Source of the DNA: an uncultured Blautia sp.
GTDB lineage: Bacteria > Bacillota > Clostridia > Lachnospirales > Lachnospiraceae
Reading direction: 5' to 3'
Assembly (NCBI RefSeq): GCF_934371575.1
Contig: NZ_CAKRNY010000007.1
Coordinates: forward strand, 1 to 64,000
Length of the DNA stretch: 64,000 nucleotides
The notes beneath the pieces were generated by a model. That model searched no databases. It was not told the DNA's origin and saw only the letters and a list, made by a program, of their open reading frames with translations. Below are positions 56,276 through 64,000 of this stretch, one piece after another; the stretch's first letter is position 1, and the number at the start of each line of letters is the position of its first letter. Made by a program: the position numbers and the translations under genes.

Positions 56276-56418
56276 TTTTTCACTCCTCATCTGAATAGGT
56301 TATGCCGTTCCGGCTCAATAACCTGTAAACAAACAGTTTTCACAGTTTTAATCTCTGTTTAATCTTGCTTTTACATTATACACATTTTCAGTTCCACGTC
56401 TATAGTTTTTCTGATTTT

Positions 56419-57150
56419 TTATATTTGAAATTCGGCAAATTCGATTCCTTCCGGTTTTGTCTCAAATTTCATCCTCTTACCGGTAACAGGGTGGAAAAAT
56501 GTCAGACTGGCGGCACACAAAGCCAGACTGACATTTCCAGCTCCCGCACTGTTTCCTGTTCCATACTTTCGATCACCTGCCAGCGGAAGTCCGGCATGTG
56601 CCATCTGTACCCGGATCTGATGGTGGCGTCCCGTATCCAGATGGATTTTCAGCAGCCATTTTTTCCTGCTGGAAATTTTATCTTCTGCACTATCCAGGAT
56701 TTCATAGGAAAGTCTTGCCACTTTAGCTCCTGGCGTATTGGCACTTACAACTGAGGAAGTATTGGTTTTCCCATCCTTTTTCAGATAATCCTCCAGTATC
56801 ATACAACTGGATTTTTCTGTGTTTTCTGCCGTTTTGGGCTGTCCATATGTGACCGCCAGGTAAATCTTCTCCATTTTCCCGGCTGAAATCTGTGCACTCA
56901 GTTCTTTCGCCGCCTTAGGTGTTTTTCCCAAAACCAGAACGCCTTCCACTGGCTGATCCAGCCGATGGACTACAGCAAGATAAGGCACACTCCTTCCGCC
57001 TGTTTTGACCGCCAGGTAATTCTTCAGACAGCTCTCCAGATCCATCGCTCCGATCCTGGCATTCTGCACTGCAACTCCGGCCGATTTGCGGCAAACTATA
57101 ATATCTTTATCTTCAAAAAGAATATAATCTTCTATTTTCCCATTAAACAT
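56419..57150 (-). CDS. RluA-family pseudouridine synthase
   Basis: A ~243-residue RNA-modifying enzyme. The catalytic-aspartate motif HRLDQPVEGVLVLGKTPKAA is present, with LKIHLDTGRHHQIRVQMAHAGLPLAGDRKYG and LCAASLTFFHPVTG. The HRLDQPVEG variant (usual HRLDxxTSG) defines a common Firmicute subgroup. No S4 domain. ATG 57150 has GAGGAT upstream. The target rRNA or tRNA position is not known. The downstream stop-proximal part is normal. Confidence 0.9.
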   Translation of the reverse strand: MFNGKIEDYILFEDKDIIVCRKSAGVAVQNARIGAMDLESCLKNYLAVKTGGRSVPYLAVVHRLDQPVEGVLVLGKTPKAAKELSAQISAGKMEKIYLAVTYGQPKTAENTEKSSCMILEDYLKKDGKTNTSSVVSANTPGAKVARLSYEILDSAEDKISSRKKWLLKIHLDTGRHHQIRVQMAHAGLPLAGDRKYGTGNSAGAGNVSLALCAASLTFFHPVTGKRMKFETKPEGIEFAEFQI

Positions 57151-57255
57151 CTCTATGATCCTCGCACATTTCAATTTTCTTCGCCTCATTATAGCGGATG
57201 ATGTGAGGATTTACAAGTATTCGTAAAGGGCAAGCTCATTAATTTGATACCACGG

Positions 57256-57302
57256 AAAAAGGACGGTCATCATTTTACTTGTTTTCAAATGATGACCGTC
57301 CT
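57256..57302 (-). terminator. Strong hairpin downstream of the decayed gene
   Basis: AGGACGGTCATCATTT pairs perfectly with AAATGATGACCGTCCT and is followed by TTTTT on the minus strand. It probably once ended the transcript of the pseudogene at 57537-58040. Confidence 0.8.
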
Positions 57303-57536
57303 AAAATTCTTCAGTATTCAATGGTCTTTTCCTCGTTTTTCAAATTGATCTTCAACTTAATATTTATTAATACTTAATATTTATTAATATTTATAAGATC
57401 CGTATTCAATTGTTCTATATTCAGTTTTTATTTAAAATATCTTATCTTATTTCCTGCTCATAAACGATATGATGTTTATCATTCGGTTTATTTAGAAGTT
57501 TGATAGATGGAAATTATAATTTCACGGATTATAATT

Positions 57537-58040
57537 TCATTTGCAGAAATGTCGGATATACTTCATACGCTCTGAATCATTATCATAAACAATTTCAAAC
57601 TTAAATATGTTAAATCCAAAACCACTTACTGGTTCATATGCTCTCTCATATGTATTATACAAAAAAGTTTGAGCGGAAGTTCCTGATCTATTTCTGACTG
57701 GAATATCAACTGTGATATTCTTCTAATGCAAAGCTTCGATTCATATTCTAATGGTTCAATATGGATCTCAAAATATCGTTCTTATCTGTGATAAGGGTTA
57801 TATTCTCTGAAAAATGTTTCTTTACACAGGTTTCAGATCTTTGTATTAGTGGTGGACAGTTATTCAATATAAGTAATCGCTTCTATATTACCTTTGATAC
57901 GTTTCTCAGTATCTACTGATTCAAGTGATACTGACTTTTTATTTTCACGTTTCTCGTATCAGGTCTTCTTGCAGGAAATGCGATCCCTGTCACTCTTATA
58001 TTGATTAGAAGAATTTTATGTTCCCATTGGAATCACTAAG
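57537..58040 (-). pseudogene. Decayed gene of unknown function
   Basis: Minus-strand translation gives protein-like pieces that join only through frame changes. Order: SDRDRISCKKT-stop, KSVSLESVDTEKRIKGNIEAITYI (ending in a stop at 57860), CPPLIQRSETCVKKHFSENI with TLITDKNDILR, then YFEIHIEPLEYESKLCIRR, and finally TVDIPVRNRSGTSAQTFLYN, TYERAYEPVSGFGFNIFKFE and IVYDNDSERMKYIRHFCK to a stop at 57537. At least three frameshifts and one nonsense codon are needed. An AAAGGAG lies just upstream near 58047. The region is much richer in AT than its neighbours. I do not recognise the family. Confidence 0.6.
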
Positions 58041-58308
58041 CTCCTTTCTTTATGAAGTTGTTTTTTGTTTTTCTCTTGTTTTGTTTTGATGGGTTTATAA
58101 TAACACCTCCCTTTTGTTTTGTCAATACTTTTTTGCATTATTTCTAATTTATTTCTGTCTTATATATTTTTATATATTATTATTCTGTTTTGTGTGTTAA
58201 TTTTACTAATTATTCAGAATATTGCAACATCAGGGTTAAAAGACCTGAAACCACCTATGCTTGCACAAGGGTGGGGGAATGGCCTTGGGTCCCGCCCCAA
58301 TATGAGCA
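58041..58308. other. AT-rich spacer without a recognisable gene
   Basis: Contains poly-T/TTTTG-rich sequence (58041-58210), then a GC-richer patch (58220-58305) with no convincing codon bias, tRNA or riboswitch motif. An ORF of ~70 codons on the plus strand has no ribosome-binding site. I see no function; it may be remnant sequence of the same decayed locus. Confidence 0.5.
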
Positions 58309-58358
58309 TAAAAAGAGCAGGCTGCACTCTTCCAATATGAAAAGCACACCTGCCCTGA
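58309..58358 (-). terminator. Terminator of the aconitase-family gene
   Basis: GGGCAGG...GTGC-type arms pair with GTGCAGCCTGCTC (wobbles and one bulge) followed by TTTTT on the minus strand, directly after the stop codon. Confidence 0.7.
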
Positions 58359-58364
58359 ATTGTT

Positions 58365-60623
58365 TTATTTTCTATTGTAGTTGATCAGACAGCCTTTCAG
58401 AATGATTTCTCTCTCGTCATCTGTCAGCTCGCCAAGTGTAACGGTGAAAGGTACCAGTCCACTTTCTTTTACCACGTATCCTGTAATACTGTCAGCCTTC
58501 TCTTCCACTGCCTTGCGAATCTCCGGGAAGAACAGATAATCACCGTTTGCAAACGGAAGGTCCCCTGCCGGGATCAGGAATGGAAGCATTCCCCAGTTGA
58601 TCAGATTGGAACGATAACGCTTGGTGGCATATTCATTTGCAATATTTGCCCAGCCTCCAAGTACCTTCTGACAGGAAGCAGCCTGCTCACGTGCGGAACC
58701 ATCGCCTGGCTTCACTGCGAAAATAGTGCTTCCGATACCAAGATTTCCTTTGCCCACCTCTGGATATACCTTATTTACAGCTTCCATAACTGGTTTCAGC
58801 TCCGGAACCACTTCAAGCGGACATTCGCCGTTCTCAATGGCATGCTCAGCTTTCTGAACCTCTTTGGCACGTCCTACATAAGCCGGATCCTTTCTGGAGA
58901 GTGTAAACTCAGCCAGTCCAAGAGGATTGGAGCGGTAAGAAGAGGTCTCGCCGGACGGGATCAGCTCGTCTGTAGTGGTTACCGGATCATGGATCTCGGA
59001 TACAACCTTCAGCACCAGATTCTCTGCAAGTGCAGGCATCTTCGGCCAGTCTTTGATGTTCGGTCCAAACTGGATCTCCACAGACGGATCTGCAACACCT
59101 TTACTGTCAAATACGCGATTTGCATAAATGTTTTTATCAAAGAAATATTTCTGTCCTCTGTACTCGCCGGTGAAATTCTCAGCAGAGGTAAGGAAGCCTT
59201 TATTTGCAGCAGTCGCAGCAATGGAACGGGCATCCATAAGTGCAACAGAGGAAATCTGACCATTCTGGATCTTGGATCCCTCACGGTTCGGGAAGTTTCT
59301 GGTGGTGTGACGGATACTGAAGGCATTGTTTGCCGGGGTATCACCAGCACCAAAGCACGGTCCGCAGAATGCAGTTTTCACAACAGCACCTGTCTCAAGC
59401 AGATCTGCAAGGACACCGTTCTTCGCCAGCTCCATATAAATCGGAGTACTTGCCGGATAAACGCTTAAAGTAAAGGCATCTGCTCCAATGCTTGTACCGC
59501 GGAGAATATCAGCTGCAGCACAGATATTCTCAAAGCCACCGCCTGCACAGCCTGCAATGATTCCCTGATCCACATAGAGTTTACCATCAACTACTTTATT
59601 ACGAAGGGTATACGGTATTTTACCATCCAGACTTACCTGGGCTCTTTTCTCTACATCTGCAAGAATATCGTCCAGATTTGCATTCACTTCATCGATGGTA
59701 TACGTATTGCTTGGATGGAACGGCATAGCGATCATCGGCTTGATCTCTCCAAGGTCGATTTCCACGCAGCCATCATAATATGCAACATCTCCAGGTTTCA
59801 GTTCTTTATATCCATCTGCTCTTCCATGAATCTCATAGAATTCCTGAATCTTCTCATCTGTCTGCCAGATAGAGGAAAGACAGGTGGTCTCAGTGGTCAT
59901 AACGTCAATTCCGATACGGAAATCAGCACTTAAATTAGCCACACCAGGTCCCACGAACTCCATTACCTTGTTCTTCACATAGCCATTTGCAAATACCTTA
60001 CCGATAATTGCAAGGGCAACGTCCTGCGGGCCCACACCCGGACGTGGAGTGCCTTTCAGATAAATAGCAACAACACCTGGCATATTAATATCATATGTCT
60101 GGGAAAGAAGCTGCTTAACCAGCTCCGGTCCACCCTCACCCATAGCCATGGTTCCAAGAGCGCCGTAACGAGTATGGCTGTCTGAGCCAAGGATCATCTT
60201 ACCGCACTCTGCCAGCATTTCACGGGCAAACTGATGGATAACAGCCTGATGAGGCGGAACATAAACTCCACCATATTTCTTCGCGCAGGTAAGACCAAAC
60301 ATATGGTCATCCTCATTAATGGTTCCGCCCACTGCACAAAGGGAGTTGTGGCAGTTTGTCAAAACATACGGCACCGGGAAACGCTCCAGTCCTGATGCAC
60401 GCGCAGTCTGGATAATTCCTACAAAAGTAATATCATGAGATGTCAGTTTATCAAATTTAATCTGAAGCTTGTCCATATTACCGGAAGTATTATGGGCTTT
60501 TAAAATAGAATAGGCAATGGTATTTCTTGCTGCTTCTTCCCTGGAAACAGGAAGCTGGGCTTCGGCTGCAGGAATGATTTCCTTTCCATTCTGCAGATAC
60601 ACACCGGTATCATATAATTTCAT
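58365..60623 (-). CDS. Aconitase-family hydratase
   Basis: A ~752-residue [4Fe-4S] hydro-lyase. Seen: [65 protein letters not shown], the cluster cysteines in [14 protein letters not shown] and [11 protein letters not shown], and the C-terminal swivelling domain with [21 protein letters not shown]. The length matches the ~750-residue branch (mitochondrial aconitase / YbhJ-like) rather than the ~890-residue AcnA. Substrate may be citrate/isocitrate or a related acid; no other TCA gene is near. ATG 60623 has GAGGAGG upstream; longer frames lack one. Confidence 0.88.
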   Translation of the reverse strand: MKLYDTGVYLQNGKEIIPAAEAQLPVSREEAARNTIAYSILKAHNTSGNMDKLQIKFDKLTSHDITFVGIIQTARASGLERFPVPYVLTNCHNSLCAVGGTINEDDHMFGLTCAKKYGGVYVPPHQAVIHQFAREMLAECGKMILGSDSHTRYGALGTMAMGEGGPELVKQLLSQTYDINMPGVVAIYLKGTPRPGVGPQDVALAIIGKVFANGYVKNKVMEFVGPGVANLSADFRIGIDVMTTETTCLSSIWQTDEKIQEFYEIHGRADGYKELKPGDVAYYDGCVEIDLGEIKPMIAMPFHPSNTYTIDEVNANLDDILADVEKRAQVSLDGKIPYTLRNKVVDGKLYVDQGIIAGCAGGGFENICAAADILRGTSIGADAFTLSVYPASTPIYMELAKNGVLADLLETGAVVKTAFCGPCFGAGDTPANNAFSIRHTTRNFPNREGSKIQNGQISSVALMDARSIAATAANKGFLTSAENFTGEYRGQKYFFDKNIYANRVFDSKGVADPSVEIQFGPNIKDWPKMPALAENLVLKVVSEIHDPVTTTDELIPSGETSSYRSNPLGLAEFTLSRKDPAYVGRAKEVQKAEHAIENGECPLEVVPELKPVMEAVNKVYPEVGKGNLGIGSTIFAVKPGDGSAREQAASCQKVLGGWANIANEYATKRYRSNLINWGMLPFLIPAGDLPFANGDYLFFPEIRKAVEEKADSITGYVVKESGLVPFTVTLGELTDDEREIILKGCLINYNRK

Positions 60624-60714
60624 AACAAAAATCCTCCTCATCTGATTGTATTGATAGGTGCAAATATTACCGTTAATTATAGTAGATTTCCATAGAAGAA
60701 TCAAGCAAAAACAC

Positions 60715-60728
60715 TTTAGCGCGCTAAA
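60715..60728. promoter_or_regulatory. 14-bp perfect palindrome, candidate operator
   Basis: TTTAGCGCGCTAAA lies 92 bases before the aconitase-family start and between it and a divergent gene. Its symmetry and position suggest a dimeric regulator site. No known box is matched with certainty. Confidence 0.45.
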
Positions 60729-60854
60729 AAGGTTTTTTCTGTTTTTTCATACACTCCAGGGGACTTATGCTTAATAAAAAATTAACTGTACTTTTTTTAT
60801 AATCGGTGTTAAGGTAAAAGTCATCAACGTTAAAACAATATGGAGGTAAGCAAA

Positions 60855-61121
60855 ATGTTTCGTTTATGGGGACGAATCTGGAAAGATAACCACATGCTGA
60901 AGGACACCGTGATCTGTGACGACCGCCAGGAAACCAGAACCCATAAGGTTTTTCATTGTCTGGAACAGATCTGCTATGAGCTGGATCTTGGCAATCCCAT
61001 CTGGCTGGATACCACCGTCCGGGATTTCAAAAAGCACAGTAAAACACGGTTTTACCAGGACAGCTTTATTGAAGAGATCGACTTCGATTATTTGGAAATA
61101 CAGGTCATCGAAGAAGATTGA
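60855..61121 (+). CDS. Conserved hypothetical small protein
   Basis: An 88-residue soluble protein (MFRLWGRIWKDNHMLKDTVICDD...) with an acidic C-terminus (DFDYLEIQVIEED). GGAGG lies eight bases before the ATG at 60855, better than an in-frame ATG at 60840. I do not recognise a named domain. It is divergent from the aconitase-family gene and 50 bases before the transglutaminase-like gene. Confidence 0.75.
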   Translation: MFRLWGRIWKDNHMLKDTVICDDRQETRTHKVFHCLEQICYELDLGNPIWLDTTVRDFKKHSKTRFYQDSFIEEIDFDYLEIQVIEED

Positions 61122-61170
61122 GTATAATAAGCATATCTTTAAACAATTATATTTTTATGGAGGGATTGCA

Positions 61171-62022
61171 ATGAAAAAGAGAAAGAAGCTTTTACTGATT
61201 CTGACCTGTGCCACACTTGCCCTTACACCTGCGTCTGTATCTGCTGCTGAAGCACCTGCTTCCCAGCCTGCAGCCACCATTACCACTGGAGCACCTGTTT
61301 CCCAGCCTACAGCCACCATTACTGCTGTACCGACTCCAGCTCCCAAGAAGCAGGGCTGGGTAACCTTAAAGAGTGGGAAGAAAAGATATTACAAGGACGG
61401 GAAACGTCTTACCGGACTTCAGAAAATCGGTAAAAAGTATTACTATTTTAATTCCAACGGAACCATGCAGAAAAACAAAACCATAAAGCGTGGTGCGAAG
61501 AATTTCACTTATTTTATTGATAAGAAAGGATACGTAATCGGCAAAAAGAAGGGTTCCACCTACTATAATGCCAATGGAAAGAAAATGTCCCAGGCTCAGA
61601 TTGCTGATCTTCGGTCCAAACAGATCGTTGCTCAGATCACCAATCCCCACATGTCCAAATCCGAGAAGCTTCGTACCTGTTTTAACTGGGTAATGCGCAA
61701 GTATTATTACACCTGGAGACGTTTCGACCAGGGCGGCAAAAACTGGCCTGCAGTCAATGCAAATGACCATTTTCTCCACGGAAAAGGTGACTGTGTGGCA
61801 GATGCTTCTGCCTTTGCTTACTTAGCCAAGGCGATCGGCTATAAGAAGGTTTACGTTTGCGCGGATGCCAAACGAAGCAATAACAGCGCTCATTCCTGGG
61901 CAGAAATCAATGGCTATGTTTATGATCCTCTTTTTGCAGAAGCCAAGAGCTACAGCAGATATTACCGTCTTCCCAGAAACTCTTATGAGCTTTACGCAGT
62001 TACACGCTACAGAGTATCCTGA
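61171..62022 (+). CDS. Secreted transglutaminase-like protein with cell-wall-binding repeats
   Basis: A 283-residue exported protein. Signal peptide ~1-25 (SVSA-AE), a Pro/Thr-rich linker (25-58), two or three choline/cell-wall-binding-like repeats (~60-135: GWVTLKSGKKRYYKDGKRLTG, KKYYYFNSNGTMQKN, STYYNANGKKM), and a transglutaminase-like domain (~150-283). The catalytic triad is visible: Cys in HGKGDCVADASAF, His in SAHSWAEI and Asp in YVYDPLF. Such domains act as cysteine peptidases or cross-linkers at the surface. TGGAGGG stands before the ATG. Neighbouring gene: a Cna-B surface protein. Confidence 0.88.
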   Translation: MKKRKKLLLILTCATLALTPASVSAAEAPASQPAATITTGAPVSQPTATITAVPTPAPKKQGWVTLKSGKKRYYKDGKRLTGLQKIGKKYYYFNSNGTMQKNKTIKRGAKNFTYFIDKKGYVIGKKKGSTYYNANGKKMSQAQIADLRSKQIVAQITNPHMSKSEKLRTCFNWVMRKYYYTWRRFDQGGKNWPAVNANDHFLHGKGDCVADASAFAYLAKAIGYKKVYVCADAKRSNNSAHSWAEINGYVYDPLFAEAKSYSRYYRLPRNSYELYAVTRYRVS

Positions 62023-62043
62023 TTCCATAAGTCAGGTTTCCAT

Positions 62044-62096
62044 AAGCCAGGAGGCAGAACCCTTCACCCCGGGTTCTGCCTCCTGGCTTTTATTTC
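62044..62096. terminator. Bidirectional terminator
   Basis: AAGCCAGGAGGCAGAACCC pairs perfectly with GGGTTCTGCCTCCTGGCTT around an eight-base loop, with T-rich sequence following. It separates the transglutaminase-like gene from the convergent pilin-like gene. Confidence 0.93.
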
Positions 62097-62097
62097 T

Positions 62098-64000
62098 TTA
62101 CTTCTTTTTGCCTTTCTTTTTTGCCAGCACCACTGCTGCAATAACTGCACAGGCTGCCGGAACAAGTAATGTCACATAAAGACCGATTGGCGTATCGTCT
62201 CCCGTCTTTACATGGGTACTGGTTGTATGGGAATCCTCTGATTCTTCAGGTGTTTCCGTAATATCCTCTGACGGAGTAACCGTCGGTGTCACTTCCTCAA
62301 ACTCGTTGGTGATGACCACTTCTGCCCTGTTATTTTCATAATTCAGAACCACGTCGCCATTCTCAACGGTATAAGTAAAGGTAAGTTCATTGCTCTTTTC
62401 CAGAGGAACACCATTTTCGTCCGTCTCAGTTACATAATACTTCACAACGGCATCCTTGGAATCACCGATCATAACCGGTACTTCCACTGTCACGCTGCTG
62501 TTTCCATCCATAGCCAGCTCATATACACTGTCTCCAAACAGGGTAGTATGCTCCGGATCTGTGAAAATTCCCACATAGAAGGTATCCTCAGAATCTGCCG
62601 GCTCACCATTTTTCAATACATTCTTGGTGACAGCAATGGTTCCCTGATAGTAGTAGCCTTCCGGAAGCTCGTAGAACTGGTTGTTAAAGTGGTAATCCTT
62701 TGCAGGAGCCTTTTTTGTAAGCTTAACTTCCTGTCCATCCGGGTAAACCGGTATATAACTGTAAATATTTTTATAAATATCTGCATCTATTACAGTGCCG
62801 TATTCATCTGTCTCTGCCACATAATAGGCGGTGTCAGGATCCAGATCCTTAAAAACAGTACCGGAAGAGGATACACCATTAAAGGTGATGGGGGAAACCG
62901 CTGAAACTCTTGTGGTCAGCTGCGGATCAGCAAAAAGTGCTGCATAGAACACGCCATCCTCTGCCATCAGAGCCTTATACTCTTCATCATACAGATTCTT
63001 TGTTACCGTGATAACACCGTTGGTGGTCTTCTCCTTCTCATCCACCATGGTAACGGTATTCACCGCATCCGACTCATTGTTTACCGAAAACTTCACATCA
63101 CGGGCAACTGTAAAGCCTTTCGGAGGCTCCAGCTCTGACAGGTAATAATCCCCAGCCGGGATTCCTTTCAGAATGTATGGCTCAGCTCCGCTGGTAAATA
63201 CAAATTTCGCACTGCCATTCTCGTCCATAATGACCTTTCCGTCTGCATCCTTCACAACGAATTTTGCACCGGAAACATAATTTCCATCTTCATCCACCTT
63301 ATTCACACTGGCGGAAATCCTTGTATTTATAACCGTCACATCTGCCACCTTGCCAGATGCAGCCTTATAAATACCATCCAGCTCCTTCACCTGTCCTGCT
63401 GCCTCAATGGAAAATTCATAAGGCACAGAGGAAGGAATATAGCCCTCCGGAGTCTTAGTCTCGATCACCCGGTAGCTGCCTTTAGGCATATCCGTGATCA
63501 GGATCTGGCCATTGGCGTCAGATAACAGATTTGCGGAAAATTCTTTCCAGTAAAAAGCTCCGCTTTCATCACTGCCGCTCTGGGCATCATCCGGGATCTG
63601 CTCCGGGCTGTCCACATATACTTTCTGCTGCAGCACGAATTCAGCCTGCCCTACAGAATTTCCAGCCTCATCCACCTTGTGGACGAGAAGCACGCCGCCT
63701 GGAAAAGAATACTTGGGAGAAATCTCCGCATCGTAAGCATCTGCACCGTTTTTCCCAAAATACGGAATGGGAACCAGGACTCCCTGCACATTCATGATCT
63801 CATTTCCGGAGGTCTCCCCTGCCAGATATAATGCCGGCTCAAGTCCGCTAAAAAGGATTTTTCCATTTCCATCTGCTGTCTTAACAGCTGCTGAGGGGAT
63901 TGCCTGCGCCACTGCATAGGAAGTAAGGCTGTCAGCCGCCTTCTGGGCTTCACCTGCATCATTCAGATTGGCAATGGTGATTCCGCTTTTTTCAAATCCA
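62098..64000 (-). CDS. SpaA/Cna-B-type cell-wall-anchored surface protein (5' end beyond window)
   Basis: C-terminal ~634 residues of a surface protein; the frame stays open to base 64000, so the gene continues outside and the GTG at 63912 is internal. Several SpaA/Cna-B-like beta domains are seen: KVDEAGNSVGQAEFVLQ, ETKTPEGYIPSSVPYEF, KVDEDGNYVSGAKFVVKD and LSELEPPKGFTVARD (Lys and Glu positions fit isopeptide bonds), then two pilin-like repeats (GVITVTKNLYDEEYKA, GTIAVTKNVLKNGEPAD). A Thr/Glu/Pro-rich stalk ends in HVKTGDDTP, a membrane helix and KKKGKKK, a sortase-type signal with VKTG instead of LPXTG. Likely pilin or adhesin. Confidence 0.87.
   Translation of the reverse strand, partial: GFEKSGITIANLNDAGEAQKAADSLTSYAVAQAIPSAAVKTADGNGKILFSGLEPALYLAGETSGNEIMNVQGVLVPIPYFGKNGADAYDAEISPKYSFPGGVLLVHKVDEAGNSVGQAEFVLQQKVYVDSPEQIPDDAQSGSDESGAFYWKEFSANLLSDANGQILITDMPKGSYRVIETKTPEGYIPSSVPYEFSIEAAGQVKELDGIYKAASGKVADVTVINTRISASVNKVDEDGNYVSGAKFVVKDADGKVIMDENGSAKFVFTSGAEPYILKGIPAGDYYLSELEPPKGFTVARDVKFSVNNESDAVNTVTMVDEKEKTTNGVITVTKNLYDEEYKALMAEDGVFYAALFADPQLTTRVSAVSPITFNGVSSSGTVFKDLDPDTAYYVAETDEYGTVIDADIYKNIYSYIPVYPDGQEVKLTKKAPAKDYHFNNQFYELPEGYYYQGTIAVTKNVLKNGEPADSEDTFYVGIFTDPEHTTLFGDSVYELAMDGNSSVTVEVPVMIGDSKDAVVKYYVTETDENGVPLEKSNELTFTYTVENGDVVLNYENNRAEVVITNEFEEVTPTVTPSEDITETPEESEDSHTTSTHVKTGDDTPIGLYVTLLVPAACAVIAAVVLAKKKGKKK

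Noticed and set aside
57256..57302. Possible insertion-sequence end or attachment site
   Set aside because: The perfect inverted repeat has a T-run on one side and no second copy or target duplication nearby, so a terminator is simpler.
58119..58340. Plus-strand ORF of 73 codons in the AT-rich gap
   Set aside because: No ribosome-binding site, hydrophobic poly-T-derived start and no family; probably chance.
60916..61170. N-terminal extension of the transglutaminase-like protein
   Set aside because: The frame is open upstream, but it overlaps the 88-residue gene; the ATG at 61171 has TGGAGGG and begins a proper signal peptide.

Overview
The window looks like a chromosomal segment of an anaerobic gut Firmicute of the family Lachnospiraceae, most like Blautia or a close relative. 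This rests on protein content: a MetV/MetF/RnfC2-type methylenetetrahydrofolate reductase as in acetogens, a Na+-type F-ATP synthase, long-form HPF, a UPF0735 ACT protein and AGGAGG-type ribosome-binding sites with frequent TTG/GTG starts. No tRNA, rRNA, CRISPR array, insertion sequence or prophage was seen. Most genes lie on the minus strand, in long runs closed by clear intrinsic terminators.

Layout. 0-5 kb: an AraC regulator, an AAA-ATPase-like/PD-(D/E)XK protein and a MATE transporter fused to a HATPase domain. 5-8.5 kb: rnfC2-metV-metF, a flavin/FeS reductase module in which the RnfC2 subunit carries its own MetV-like domain. 8.8-11 kb: an acidic surface protein, a NUDIX hydrolase and an FMN riboswitch controlling the riboflavin transporter RibU. 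11-20.4 kb: a minus-strand run of mscS, DUF1294, tex, DUF975, degV, lysC, hom, an ACT protein and prfB, the last with its programmed +1 frameshift. 20.6-29.9 kb: an extracytosolic redox island with NusG-II and Gx-transporter genes facing an operon for a four-domain FMN-binding protein, a one-domain FMN-binding protein, a NapH-like FeS membrane protein and ApbE; just upstream is a large secreted homologue of Treponema pallidum Tp47. 30-47.4 kb: housekeeping genes (dapF, secA, hpf, dapB, dapA, cobO, typA) mixed with a eukaryotic-type HisA, a glycosyltransferase, an aminotransferase, an NSS transporter and a RelB/PIN toxin-antitoxin pair. 47.4-54.8 kb: a complete atp operon. 55-64 kb: an orphan sugar-binding lipoprotein, an RluA enzyme, a 1.2 kb AT-rich stretch with a decayed gene, an aconitase-family hydratase, a secreted transglutaminase-like protein and a 5'-truncated SpaA/Cna-B surface protein.

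How the parts may fit together (inference). Riboflavin enters through RibU under FMN feedback. Flavins then serve MetF in the cytoplasm and, after ApbE transfer, up to five FMN_bind domains outside the membrane, fed with electrons by the NapH-like FeS protein. The c subunit of the ATP synthase carries the two-carboxylate Na+ motif, which fits Na+-based energetics as in acetogens. LysC, Hom, DapA, DapB and DapF cover much of the aspartate-family and lysine pathway.

The strongest candidates for something new are the flavinylation island with its neighbouring Tp47-like protein, the MetV-RnfC2 fusion, and the MATE-HATPase fusion.
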